47,321 nt of DNA. Source: CAZSLZ01 sp964607865. Lineage in GTDB: Bacteria; Vulcanimicrobiota; JAJTBE01; CAZSLZ01. The notes below the pieces were generated by a model that was given only the letters and a program-made list of their open reading frames with translations, did no database searches and was not told where the DNA came from. Position 1 is the first letter of the stretch; each line of letters begins with the position of its first letter. Position numbers and translations under genes: made by a program. This document shows positions 9,302 to 17,303 of the stretch, in pieces. Location of the stretch: contig CAZSLZ010000006.1 in the NCBI GenBank assembly GCA_964607865.1, positions 1 to 47,321 on the forward strand, given 5' to 3'.

Positions 9302-10405
9302 TTATGGCCTTGGAAGTTGACATTCGGGGCAGCAGGCATATTCCAGGGTTTCGGGGTCTTCCTGAAAAACACAGAGGTCGTTTTCATTGAAGTAAAGGTT
9401 TATTTTATCGCCTTCGGAAATATCCATACGGGTAAGTTCACGGGCTGTTGAATAAACAATGAAGTTGATTCCGGTATCGACTTCCAGCCTGGCGAAGGGC
9501 CCTCTGTCTATCATTCTGGTGACAGTGCCTTTTAAATGGTTTTTAAGGTTGGTATCAATTCCGTTCTTAGAAACATGGATTCGTTCCGGCCTTATGCCCA
9601 CGCATACTGGGCCTTCAGCAAGCCGGGAGGAAACAAAACTGACTTCACCTATTTTCAAAACCGATCTTTTGCCGTCTTTTTCAGCATAACCCTGGAAAAT
9701 ATTATCGGTTTTCATAAACCGGGCGACGAAAAGGTTTCTGGGGTTGCGGAAAATTTCCTGAAGGGTTCCCACCTGAATTATTTGTCCGCCGTCCATAATT
9801 GCCACTCGATCGGCAACATCCATAGCTTCGTCAAAATTATGGCATATATGTACGAATGTGGCGCCGGTTTTCCTCTGTATTTTCTTAAGCTCCGCTGCAA
9901 GGAAGCTTCTGAGGCTTTCATCAAGAGCGCTGAGGGGTTCATCGAGAACTATGGCTTTAGGTTTCATGGCAAGTGCCCGTGCCAAGGAAACTCTCTGTTT
10001 TTCTCCACCGCTCAGGTGAAGTATTGTCCTTTTCATTATTGATTCAATTTTTAATAATTTGGATAATTCTTCCACTCTTTTTTTAATAGCATCTATGGAA
10101 ACCTTGTGTATTCTCATGCCGAATTCTATGTTTTCTGTAACATTGAGGTGGGGGAAAAGGCAATATTCCTGGGGCAAATAACCGATACCTCGTTCTTCGG
10201 GAAGAATGTTGGTAATATCTTTATTCTCCATATAAACCTTTCCCTGTGATATTTTTTGCAAGCCCATGATACATTCAGCCAGGACTGTTTTGCCACCCCC
10301 TGTGGGGCCAAGTATGACAAAATATTCTGATTCTTCCAGAGAAAGATTTATTTCCTTTAACCTGAATTCGCCGGCTTGGGCAAATAAATTTTGAATGTCT
10401 ATCAT
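9302..10405 (-). CDS. Molybdate/tungstate-type ABC transporter ATP-binding protein
   Basis: An ABC ATPase of 367 residues from the ATG at 10405, four bases after the permease stop. A longer frame to 10435 would overlap the permease. Walker A is GPTGGGKT (33-40), the signature is LSGGEKQR, Walker B is AIVLDEPLSALDE and the H-loop is in CHNFDEAMDVADR. A C-terminal TOBE-like beta domain follows (about 255-345, with GIRPERIHVS), as in ModC/WtpC-type importers, where it can bind oxyanion. The protein ends in a Cys pair motif (CCPEC), which is unusual for the family. It is the last gene of the import operon. The substrate is inferred from the partners; molybdate, tungstate or another oxyanion cannot be separated by reading. 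Confidence 0.85.
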   Translation of the reverse strand: MIDIQNLFAQAGEFRLKEINLSLEESEYFVILGPTGGGKTVLAECIMGLQKISQGKVYMENKDITNILPEERGIGYLPQEYCLFPHLNVTENIEFGMRIHKVSIDAIKKRVEELSKLLKIESIMKRTILHLSGGEKQRVSLARALAMKPKAIVLDEPLSALDESLRSFLAAELKKIQRKTGATFVHICHNFDEAMDVADRVAIMDGGQIIQVGTLQEIFRNPRNLFVARFMKTDNIFQGYAEKDGKRSVLKIGEVSFVSSRLAEGPVCVGIRPERIHVSKNGIDTNLKNHLKGTVTRMIDRGPFARLEVDTGINFIVYSTARELTRMDISEGDKINLYFNENDLCVFQEDPETLEYACCPECQLPRP

Positions 10406-10409
10406 AATA

Positions 10410-11249
10410 TCACCACACGTAGCCTTTTCCACCAAGTTTTTTAAACAGAATAAGTGTGAAACCTGAGGTAATCATCATCAAAATACAAATTGCCACAGCC
10501 ATTTCAATATGGCCAATGGAAATATTAAGAAAAATTGCTACTGGCATAACATCAGTTTTCATCCGGGTTGCTCCGCAGAAAAACAAAATAGGGCCAAATT
10601 CTGCAATAGCTCTAGCCCAGGTAACAACTATCCCGGCAATAATTCCATCTTTTGCCAAGGGCAGGGTGACTTTCCAGAAAGCTTTTGAAGGGCTGCAGCC
10701 CAATGTGCGGGCAACCTGTTCAAAGCGGGGGTTAATTGAGTCAAAGGCTGCTTTTATGGATCGGATCCCGAATGAAGCTGCTATGGAAAATTGCGCCAAT
10801 ACAATTCCAGGTTGAGAGTAAACAAACTCGATTCCCGACAAATCCTGCATTTTTTGCATTATGGGATATCTGAAAAGGATAAGCAGGCAGATGCCCACCA
10901 CTGCTGGAGGCAGTACTATGGGGAAATCGATGATGGTATCTACGATATTTTTGCCTGGAATTTTGAACCGCGATAATGCATAAGAAACGGGAATACCCAG
11001 TAAAACTGCCAGAACAGTTGTTATTGATGCAGTTATGAGGCTTAATTTAACTGAAAACTGAATCTCGGGGTCCAGAACGGAGGCCTTGAAAGTTTCCCAG
11101 TCGATATAAAGTACTGTTGCCAGAAAAAGGGATGCAAGCCCGCCTACAAACAACATTAATAAAACATAAAATGTTACCTGAAAAAGTAGTTCTCTGCGCC
11201 TGCCTACCGAGCTGAATATATTAATTTTTTGATTTACTTCTTTCTTCAA
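10410..11249 (-). CDS. Molybdate/tungstate-type ABC transporter permease
   Basis: A permease of 279 residues with about six membrane helices and a BPD_transp_1 core. The EAA-like coupling loop (FEQVARTLGCSPSKAFWKVTLPLAKDGIIAGIVVTWARAIAEFG) is typical of ModB/WtpB/CysT proteins. The start is a TTG at 11249 inside the end of the upstream binding-protein gene (29-base overlap), so translation is probably coupled. An AAGGAT site lies somewhat far upstream. It forms the channel for the ATPase and the binding proteins encoded next to it. Confidence 0.87.
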   Translation of the reverse strand: MKKEVNQKINIFSSVGRRRELLFQVTFYVLLMLFVGGLASLFLATVLYIDWETFKASVLDPEIQFSVKLSLITASITTVLAVLLGIPVSYALSRFKIPGKNIVDTIIDFPIVLPPAVVGICLLILFRYPIMQKMQDLSGIEFVYSQPGIVLAQFSIAASFGIRSIKAAFDSINPRFEQVARTLGCSPSKAFWKVTLPLAKDGIIAGIVVTWARAIAEFGPILFFCGATRMKTDVMPVAIFLNISIGHIEMAVAICILMMITSGFTLILFKKLGGKGYVW

Positions 11250-12039
11250 ATTTCTTCAAATCCTTATATACTTCTTCTTTTTTTGTGGAATAGCCACTTG
11301 CATGAAATATTTCTTTTGCTTCATCTGTTGAGAGAAAATCTAAAAAAGATTGTGCCATTTCAGGATGTTTAGTAAACTTGAGAATTCCGATGGGGACCGA
11401 AGTTATAGTAATAATATCTTCAGGAGGCGCAATGATCAGAACATCATCTATAATGGGAATTGCAGTGCTTGTCCACACGATAGCTGCATCCACGTGGCCC
11501 AGTTTTGCCTGGGTTGCCAGATGGTTAACCGTCAGAGTGCGGGTAACTACATTTTTCTGCACTTCATCATATATGCCAGCTTTTTTTAACAAGGGAACTT
11601 GTTTTTTTCCAATTGCGCAGGCTTCTTCGTCGCCAAGAGCTATTCGGACTCCGGGCCTTGCCAAATCATAAAAACTCTGTATGTTTTTCGGGTTATTCTT
11701 GGGGGTTATTACAACGGCAGACCAATAGGCAATATTTTGTGATTTACTTATAAAACCTTTTTTCTCTGCTTTATTAATATAAAAAGATTCGCCGGGTAAG
11801 TAAAGATCTCCCCGATGGGAAAAAGTGATGTCAGCCAACAGGCAACCGGAGCCCTTGTAAGAATAGTCAACTTTACAATCGTGTTTTGCTTCGAAGGCTT
11901 TCTTGATTTTATCCATTGCCGGGCTCAAGCCCGCTCCGCAGTGGATGTATAAGGTAGGAGTTTTGTCTTTGGCAAATACTTCCCCCACAGAAGTTAACAG
12001 GAAAAGTAAAACCAGGCTAATTAACAGCGCTTTTTTCAT
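11221..12039 (-). CDS. ModA/WtpA-type periplasmic substrate-binding protein (copy 1)
   Basis: This 272-residue protein has a signal peptide (about 1-23, ending VFA) and a ModA-like binding fold. The oxyanion-contact segments typical of the family are visible: HCGAGLSPAMDKI near the N-terminus, YSYKGSGCLLADI, and GDLYLPGESFY. A later IVWTSTAIP-type segment is also present. Two Cys flank the ligand loops (about C34 and C67), plus C55. AAAGGGG lies 8 bases before the ATG. It overlaps the permease gene and so forms the core binding protein of this importer. It is clearly paralogous to the next gene upstream (12264-13067). Confidence 0.85.
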   Translation of the reverse strand: MKKALLISLVLLFLLTSVGEVFAKDKTPTLYIHCGAGLSPAMDKIKKAFEAKHDCKVDYSYKGSGCLLADITFSHRGDLYLPGESFYINKAEKKGFISKSQNIAYWSAVVITPKNNPKNIQSFYDLARPGVRIALGDEEACAIGKKQVPLLKKAGIYDEVQKNVVTRTLTVNHLATQAKLGHVDAAIVWTSTAIPIIDDVLIIAPPEDIITITSVPIGILKFTKHPEMAQSFLDFLSTDEAKEIFHASGYSTKKEEVYKDLKKFEERSKSKN

Positions 12040-12103
12040 TTGTAAAGCCCCTTTCTGTTATGAATTTTTAACCTATCATCAATTTCCGAAAGAGTTGCAA
12101 TAT

Positions 12104-12132
12104 ACTATACTTAAAATGTGACTTTTTATAAA
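12104..12132 (-). promoter_or_regulatory. Possible promoter of binding-protein copy 1
   Basis: On the minus strand TTTATA, a 17-base spacer and TATAGT lie about 65 bases before the start of the copy 1 gene. The match is moderate (4/6 and 5/6). The 224-base gap between the two binding-protein genes is otherwise AT-rich, with no hairpin or riboswitch that I can recognise. Confidence 0.35.
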
Positions 12133-12263
12133 AATATTATTCCTATTTTCAATAATAAGAAAATTACAAATAATTACTCCTTCTTCTTTATATTTTTGTA
12201 TATTCCTCTTTATAACTATTTTTTCTTGCATATAAAGAATTACTTTTTTCCTTTGGGTATAAA

Positions 12264-13067
12264 TTATCTTTGAGATTGTTCAATAATTTTAAGAAGATCT
12301 GTTTCTATATCTTCTTTTGATGTCGAGTACCCATGTTTCTGAAATATTTTTTTTGCAGTTTCTGTTGATAAGAAATTTACGAATTTCTTTGATAAATCTT
12401 TGTTTTTTGTGAATTTTAAAACTCCTATAGGAATAGTTGTTACTGTCGTTATTTCTCTGGGTAACAAAATTACCTCTACTGAATCTATAACCGGCATTAC
12501 TGAACTTGTCCAGGCAATTCCGGCATCAATGTGCCCCAGTTTTGCCGCCAAACTTAACTCATTAACATTAAGGCTTGCCATCACCTGATTTTTTTTAATT
12601 TGTTCATAAATACCTGCTTTTTTTAATAGCTCAAATGTTTTCTTACCTATGGCGGCAGCTTTTTCATCTCCTATTCCTACTCGAACCCCTTGTTTTGTCA
12701 GGTCCTGTAAATTATTGATATTTTTGGGGTTACCACGAGGGGTTACAATCACCATTGTCCAGTAAGCAATTTTTTTTGATTCCAGAATGTAACCACGTTC
12801 AATAGCCTTTTCTAAATAAAAATCTTCTCCGGGTAAGTAAAGATCTCCCTTATGAGAAAAATTGATGTCAGCCAACAGGCAACCCGAACCTTTGTATGAA
12901 TAATCAACAATGCAATTATAGTTTTTTTCAAATATCTGCTTGATTTCATCCATGGCAGGGCTGAGGCCAGCTCCACAGTGGATCAGGAGAGTCTCTTCTG
13001 CTGAAACTTTGTAAGGAATAAAAAAAATTAAACAAACCAAAAACACAATTACTAACAACTTGTTCAC
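12264..13067 (-). CDS. ModA/WtpA-type periplasmic substrate-binding protein (copy 2)
   Basis: A 267-residue paralogue of the neighbouring binding protein. It keeps HCGAGLSPAMDEI, YSYKGSGCLLADI and GDLYLPGEDFY, and ends in the same HGYSTSKED-type tail. The start is a GTG at 13067, with AGGTGG 7 bases upstream. A signal peptide covers about residues 1-23. It has its own strong promoter and is separated from copy 1 by 224 bases, so it can be expressed apart from the permease and ATPase. Plausible roles are a second specificity or affinity, for example tungstate against molybdate, feeding the same permease. The sequence does not settle which. Confidence 0.84.
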   Translation of the reverse strand: MNKLLVIVFLVCLIFFIPYKVSAEETLLIHCGAGLSPAMDEIKQIFEKNYNCIVDYSYKGSGCLLADINFSHKGDLYLPGEDFYLEKAIERGYILESKKIAYWTMVIVTPRGNPKNINNLQDLTKQGVRVGIGDEKAAAIGKKTFELLKKAGIYEQIKKNQVMASLNVNELSLAAKLGHIDAGIAWTSSVMPVIDSVEVILLPREITTVTTIPIGVLKFTKNKDLSKKFVNFLSTETAKKIFQKHGYSTSKEDIETDLLKIIEQSQR

Positions 13068-13105
13068 AATGTTACCACCTTTTTTTGTAAGTCTTTATAA
13101 TGAAT

Positions 13106-13134
13106 ATTATAATGTTTGCAAAAGGGGTTGTCAA
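13106..13134 (-). promoter_or_regulatory. Perfect-consensus sigma-70 promoter of binding-protein copy 2
   Basis: On the minus strand TTGACA (13134-13129), a 17-base spacer and TATAAT (13111-13106) match the consensus at every position. The GTG start is about 39 bases further on. The -35 box begins only 11 bases after the stop of the exonuclease gene. Confidence 0.88.
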
Positions 13135-13145
13135 GATGTTTGTTG

Positions 13146-13973
13146 TTATAAGGATGTGCGAATTGTATTTCTAATTCTTTGTAAAACCTCATTGTTGGAT
13201 TCTTTAAAATTCAATTTCTCAATTTCCAAATTTAATTTAACATCACATTTAATTGTTACCAGTTTCTTATATAATTCAATTAAATGCAGGTTATCTCTTA
13301 AATTGCAGCCTGCCTTGCCTTTAATTGAGTTGCATTGGTCAATTATTCCCTGTAATGAACCGAACTTCTTAAGCCAGCGAGCTGCGGTTTTGGGGCCTAC
13401 ACCGGGAATGCCCGGTATGTTGTCGGCGCTGTCGCCTACCAGAGTAAGATAATCGATTATCCTGTCCGGTGCCACACCAAATTTTTCCTTTACCTGATCA
13501 GCTTTTATAACTCTGTCTTTATAGGGGCATACCAGTGAAACCCTGGTGCATACCAATTGTGTCAGGTCCTTGTCGCTTGAGAATATCAGGCAATTGTGAT
13601 TCCGGGAACTCAGTTTCTTACACAGCGTTCCTATTACATCATCAGCTTCAACTCCGGGGACGGTTTCCACATTAAAACCCATGGCGCGGGTAAGGGCATA
13701 TATTTTCTGCATCTGTTCCACTAAATCTACAGGCATGGGAGGGCGGTTGGCTTTATAATCGCAATAAAGTTCATGGCGGAAATTCTTGCCCGGTGCGTCA
13801 AACACAACCACAGCCCTGGATGGTTTGTAACGGCGGATAAGGCTGTTTAAGAGATTGTGGACGCCCATCAGGGCACCTACAGGATGGCCGTGCCTGTTGG
13901 TAAGTTTTGGCATGGAATGATAGGCGCGGTAAACGTAAGCTAATCCGTCTATTATATAAACTGAGTCTTTCAT
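13146..13973 (-). CDS. Stand-alone 5'-3' exonuclease (Pol I N-terminal domain type)
   Basis: A 275-residue FEN/5'-3' exonuclease without a polymerase part. Acidic metal-binding motifs are in place: IIDGLAYVYRAYHS at the N-terminus, VFDAPGKNFRHELYCDYKANR, VEADDVIGTL, SSDKDLTQLV and VGDSADNIPGIPGVGPKTA (helix-hairpin-helix). The length fits ExoIX-like proteins or the isolated domain of PolA. AAGGA lies 7 bases ahead of the ATG at 13973. It probably removes RNA primers or flaps in replication and repair; whether the genome also has a full PolA cannot be seen here. It is divergent from the HdeD-like gene across 157 bases. Confidence 0.9.
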   Translation of the reverse strand: MKDSVYIIDGLAYVYRAYHSMPKLTNRHGHPVGALMGVHNLLNSLIRRYKPSRAVVVFDAPGKNFRHELYCDYKANRPPMPVDLVEQMQKIYALTRAMGFNVETVPGVEADDVIGTLCKKLSSRNHNCLIFSSDKDLTQLVCTRVSLVCPYKDRVIKADQVKEKFGVAPDRIIDYLTLVGDSADNIPGIPGVGPKTAARWLKKFGSLQGIIDQCNSIKGKAGCNLRDNLHLIELYKKLVTIKCDVKLNLEIEKLNFKESNNEVLQRIRNTIRTSL

Positions 13974-14130
13974 GATAAATCCTTCTCTTTTTTGTTACCT
14001 TAAATTAAAAAAATAATAATCCTTCCAGCAAAGGAATAATTCAGATGCAGATAAAAATCAATTACTAAAGGAACAAACCACCTGTTTTATTGATTTTATT
14101 CAATAGAATATAAAAATACAAGGAGGAAAT

Positions 14131-14697
14131 ATGACTTTAGCAGATGCGATAAAAAGATCATGGTGGACCCTGCTGGTAAGAGGTATCATAGCAATAATTA
14201 TTGGTTCCGTTGCTCTGGTCTGGCCTCAGATTACCCTGGAAGCCATTGTAATTTTGATTGGTGTATTTCTCATATTAGACGGCTTATCAGCAATAATGCA
14301 GAGCCTGGCTCAGAAGTATCATCGTTGGGTACTGGTTCTGTTTTCTGGAATCCTGGGGGTTCTGGCAGGAATAATCACCCTGTTCTGGCCGGGGATTGCT
14401 GAAATTGTGGTTATTTATCTTATAGCTGCCTGGGCGCTGATTACAGGTATTTTGGAAATTGTAGCTTCCCTGAACATGGATGAAACTTTTCAGGGACGTT
14501 GGCTGTTGTTGATTGGCGGTATTCTGTCCTTTGTCTTTGGAATTGTAGTGTTTCTGCGGCCGGATCTGGGACTTCTGGCCATTGTTGTGCTACTTGGCTT
14601 CTATGCTTTATTTGTGGGAATCATCATGGTAATTCTTGCCCTGGAAGTAAGGCCTGCAGTCAAACAATTAACTCAGTCTGAAGAAAAAAATGAGTAA
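14131..14697 (+). CDS. HdeD-family (DUF308) membrane protein
   Basis: A 188-residue protein with six predicted membrane helices arranged as three similar hairpins. Each hairpin contains a Gly-rich segment followed by a WP or RPD turn (VWPQIT, FWPGIA, LRPDLG), which is the HdeD/DUF308 pattern. AAGGAGG lies 4 bases before the ATG. E. coli HdeD is linked to acid resistance, but most homologues are uncharacterised inner-membrane proteins. It stands alone, with no co-directional neighbour. Confidence 0.88.
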   Translation: MTLADAIKRSWWTLLVRGIIAIIIGSVALVWPQITLEAIVILIGVFLILDGLSAIMQSLAQKYHRWVLVLFSGILGVLAGIITLFWPGIAEIVVIYLIAAWALITGILEIVASLNMDETFQGRWLLLIGGILSFVFGIVVFLRPDLGLLAIVVLLGFYALFVGIIMVILALEVRPAVKQLTQSEEKNE

Positions 14698-14760
14698 ACG
14701 GTTTGTATGCCCCAGATTCTGGTGTTCCCGGTTCTAATGTAAGTGGCAAGTTGTCAACCC

Positions 14761-14804
14761 GAGATTCTTTCATCACGGGGAGCGCCAGGCGATGTGGTGG
14801 TCTC
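14761..14804. repeat. Degenerate GAGATT...TCTC imperfect palindrome
   Basis: The 180 bases between the HdeD-like gene and the lpx terminator have no coding frame that I support. Within them a GC-richer stretch begins GAGATTCTTTCATCACGGGG and ends GATGTGGTGGTCTC. This resembles the short dispersed hairpin repeats with GAGAT/ATCTC ends that many bacterial genomes carry between genes. Only one copy is visible here, so the call is tentative. Confidence 0.28.
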
Positions 14805-14881
14805 TGTGTCAGGTATATAGGTAATGAAAAAATGGAAGAAGGAATCGTAATGACTTTCCTTATATATTAAAAATTACAAAT

Positions 14882-14906
14882 AAAAAAGGGCGGATGTCCG
14901 CCCTTT
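14882..14906 (-). terminator. Rho-independent terminator closing the bamA-lpxA block
   Basis: A perfect 9-bp stem (AAAGGGCGG with CCGCCCTTT) around a 4-base loop is followed on the minus strand by UUU, making a run of six U. It starts three bases after the lpxA stop. On the plus strand a weaker U tract could also stop transcripts coming from the HdeD-like gene. Confidence 0.88.
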
Positions 14907-14909
14907 CTG

Positions 14910-15740
14910 TTATGCTATTTCACCAATTCGTTCCTTGTATTGATCCATGTTTTTATGGGGAGCCTGCATAAGCAATCCCTTTTTGGATGGCCTGGAAATA
15001 AAATCTATGAGATGTTCCACTTCAGGTGTAAGATCCACATTGTTTCTTATAACATCGGGCAATTCCCTGCGTTTATATTTTCTGCTGGTCAAAAGGGCAA
15101 TTGCGCTTTTAAGGGCGTTTCTCGATTCAGAACCGATGCCCCGTCTTCGCATTCCAACTGAATTCAGGCTTAAAATACGCACGGGAAGCCCTTCTACCAA
15201 TACAAATGGTGGAATATCCTGGATGATTTTGGAATAACCCCCGATCATGGCCAGCCTTCCTATCCGTGCATATTGATGGATTCCTGAAAGCCCGCCAAAA
15301 ACCACCTGATCTTCTACCACCACGTGGCCGGCAAGGCCAATGTAGTTGGCCATGATAATCTGGTTGCCCAGATGGCAGTTATGGGCGATATGACAGTAAG
15401 CCATCAGCAGATTTTCATTGCCGATAACAGTTTCACCATCGGCTTCTGCTCCCCGGTGGATTGTTACATATTCACGAATATTGTTCTTATTGCCAATATT
15501 CACATAAGAACGTTCACCTTTATATCCAAGATCCTGTGGGGCTTCACCGATAACTGCCCCCTTGAATATTTCATTATCCTCGCCAATAGTGGTCCAGCCT
15601 GTTATAAGAACATGTTCATGTATAACGGTTCCTTTTCCAATTTTGACATCTTTTCCAATGATGCTGTAAGGGCCTACCACAACATCAGAAGCTAACTGAG
15701 CCCCTTCTTCAATTATTGCAGTTGGATGTATCTTCTGAAT
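14910..15740 (-). CDS. lpxA: UDP-N-acetylglucosamine acyltransferase LpxA (probable ATT start)
   Basis: LpxA catalyses the first step of lipid A synthesis: acyl transfer from acyl-ACP to UDP-GlcNAc or a 3-amino analogue. The left-handed beta-helix hexapeptide repeats are obvious. The catalytic region CHIAHNCHLGN (catalytic His about residue 120), LAGHV and the R-R-R-G-I-G segment are conserved, and a helical C-terminal domain follows. The start is notable. An in-frame TTG exists at 15767 but has no ribosome site. AAGGAG lies at 15750-15755, inside that extension, and 9 bases later an ATT (15738-15740) begins exactly where LpxA proteins normally begin (QKIHPTAII). I therefore annotate from ATT, 276 residues; from TTG it would be 285. 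It is the last gene of the block, followed at once by a terminator. Confidence 0.9.
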   Translation of the reverse strand: MQKIHPTAIIEEGAQLASDVVVGPYSIIGKDVKIGKGTVIHEHVLITGWTTIGEDNEIFKGAVIGEAPQDLGYKGERSYVNIGNKNNIREYVTIHRGAEADGETVIGNENLLMAYCHIAHNCHLGNQIIMANYIGLAGHVVVEDQVVFGGLSGIHQYARIGRLAMIGGYSKIIQDIPPFVLVEGLPVRILSLNSVGMRRRGIGSESRNALKSAIALLTSRKYKRRELPDVIRNNVDLTPEVEHLIDFISRPSKKGLLMQAPHKNMDQYKERIGEIA

Positions 15741-15755
15741 CGGAATCGTCTCCTT
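15738..15755 (-). promoter_or_regulatory. Ribosome-binding site and putative ATT start of lpxA
   Basis: AAGGAG (15755-15750), nine bases, then ATT (15740-15738). A second ATT (15746-15744) is only 3 bases from the site and too close. The same AAGGAG-9-ATT geometry occurs at lpxC. Confidence 0.6.
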
Positions 15756-15768
15756 CCTGAAAGACAAG

Positions 15769-16866
15769 TTACTGTCTTTGAAATTTTTTTATTACTTCCA
15801 CAATTTGTTCTCTATCTTTATCAGATACCCCGGGATGAACAGGAATAGATACAACCTGTTGGGTCATCCTCTTACTCACCGGATAGTTCTCTCCTGAATA
15901 CCCCATATCCTTGTAAAATTGGGAATCAGGCAATACCGACGGGTAATAGACTTTAAACCCTATTCCGTTTTCTTTTAAATGGTTGGTGAAATTATTCCGG
16001 TCTTCAACTTTCAAGGTGTATTGATGATAACAATGGACTGCTTTTTCCTTTACTACTGGTAAAACAAGCCAATCCAGATTTTTTAAATGTTCATCAAAGA
16101 ATTTTGCATTTTCTGCTCTCTTTTTATTGAAACCTTCCAATTTCTCAAGTTGAGCAAGACCAATTGCCGCTTCGATGTTGGTCATTCTATAATTATAACC
16201 CAACAATTTGAAGTCATACTCACCGGTCTTGGGCATTCCATGCTCTCGTAAAAGCCTCAAATTCCTGTAAATCAGTTCCGAGTTGGTGGTTACAAGCCCG
16301 CCCTCAGCTGTGGTCATATTCTTGGTGGGATAAAAACTGAAGGTGCCTGCCAGTCCGAAATTTCCCACATGAATATCGTCATAATAACAACCATGTGCCT
16401 GGGCGCAGTCTTCAATTAACAGAAGATTGTATTTTTTTACAATCTCATTTATGGCATCCATATTGCAGGGATGCCCATAAAGATGCACTATGAGCACAGC
16501 TTTGATTTTTCTGTCCTTCTTTACCAGCGCTTCCAGTTTTCCGGGGTCAATATTGAAGGTTTCTTCTTCAATATCGCAAAAAACCGGGGTGGCTCTGCTG
16601 TAAAGTATTGAATTGGAAGTAGCAATAAAGGAGAAGGGTACGGTAACAACCTTATCACCTTCGCCAATACCCGCTGCTTCCAGCGCCATATGCAGGGCTG
16701 TGGTTCCCGATGACGTTGCCACTGCATATTTAGAACCAGTAAATTCTGCAAATTTTGCTTCGAATTCTTCTACTACTTTGCCGATAGAAATCATTCCGGT
16801 ATCCAGAACTTCCATCACGCGCTTTTTTTCTTCGTCTCCTATTAGAGGTTTTGCTATGGGTATCAT
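15769..16866 (-). CDS. DegT/DnrJ/EryC1-family PLP sugar aminotransferase (GnnB candidate)
   Basis: A full-length (365 aa) PLP-dependent sugar aminotransferase. Visible features are SSGTTALHMALEAAGIG (cofactor phosphate), EDCAQAHG (Asp to the pyridine N), and SFYPTKNMTTAEGG with the Schiff-base Lys. The usual RMTNIEAAIGLAQLEKL segment also occurs. The gene overlaps fabZ by four bases (ATGA) and ends just before lpxA, so it is embedded in the lipid A block. In Acidithiobacillus and Leptospira a DegT-type GnnB and an oxidoreductase GnnA make UDP-GlcNAc3N, which LpxA then N-acylates. GnnB is therefore my leading hypothesis, but no gnnA is in this window. Another nucleotide-sugar aminotransferase remains possible. 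Confidence 0.87.
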   Translation of the reverse strand: MIPIAKPLIGDEEKKRVMEVLDTGMISIGKVVEEFEAKFAEFTGSKYAVATSSGTTALHMALEAAGIGEGDKVVTVPFSFIATSNSILYSRATPVFCDIEEETFNIDPGKLEALVKKDRKIKAVLIVHLYGHPCNMDAINEIVKKYNLLLIEDCAQAHGCYYDDIHVGNFGLAGTFSFYPTKNMTTAEGGLVTTNSELIYRNLRLLREHGMPKTGEYDFKLLGYNYRMTNIEAAIGLAQLEKLEGFNKKRAENAKFFDEHLKNLDWLVLPVVKEKAVHCYHQYTLKVEDRNNFTNHLKENGIGFKVYYPSVLPDSQFYKDMGYSGENYPVSKRMTQQVVSIPVHPGVSDKDREQIVEVIKKFQRQ

Positions 16867-17303
16867 TTTATTTCATTTCGGGGCATTAAGGCAAAAAGCA
16901 TTTCACCATGAGCTACCCGTTTGCCGTTAACCTCGGTCTTACCCTGAACCTTGCCATATTTGCCCTTACTTCCTACCATTTCTACTGTCATTATTAGTTG
17001 ATCACCAGGGTAAACAGGTTTTCTCCATCTCATTTTATTAATTCCTGCCAGATACGGAACCAGATCCTGATTTCGTCTGGAGGCCATTAACATGATTCCG
17101 CCAACCTGGGCTGCGGCTTCAGCTATTAGAACCCCAGGCATGGTGGGTAATTCAGGAAAATGTCCCTGAAAAAATGGTTCGTTTATTGTTACGTTTTTTA
17201 ATCCTACTGCCCTTTTATCGTCTTCCAACTCCAGTATTTTATCTACCAGAATAAAGGGATAACGATGGGGGAGAATCTGCAAAATTTCATGGCAGTCTAT
17301 CAT
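16863..17303 (-). CDS. fabZ: 3-hydroxyacyl-ACP dehydratase FabZ
   Basis: A 146-residue hotdog-fold dehydratase. LPHRYPFILVDKI carries the catalytic His (residue 13), and NEPFFQGHFPELPTMPGVLIAEAAAQ carries the catalytic Glu and the family hallmark. AAGGAGG lies within the end of lpxC, and the ATG directly abuts the lpxC stop (TAAATG). It makes trans-2-enoyl-ACP in fatty acid synthesis and competes with LpxA for 3-hydroxyacyl-ACP, which explains its conserved place beside lpx genes. Confidence 0.96.
   Translation of the reverse strand: MIDCHEILQILPHRYPFILVDKILELEDDKRAVGLKNVTINEPFFQGHFPELPTMPGVLIAEAAAQVGGIMLMASRRNQDLVPYLAGINKMRWRKPVYPGDQLIMTVEMVGSKGKYGKVQGKTEVNGKRVAHGEMLFALMPRNEIK

Noticed and set aside
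12040..12263. A molybdenum-cofactor-type riboswitch in the gap between the two binding-protein genes.
   Set aside because: The gap is AT-rich with no extended paired structure that I could find; only a moderate promoter is visible.
15738..15767. TTG at 15767 as the lpxA start.
   Set aside because: It lies two bases after the upstream stop with no ribosome site, and AAGGAG falls inside the extension. I keep it as an alternative only.
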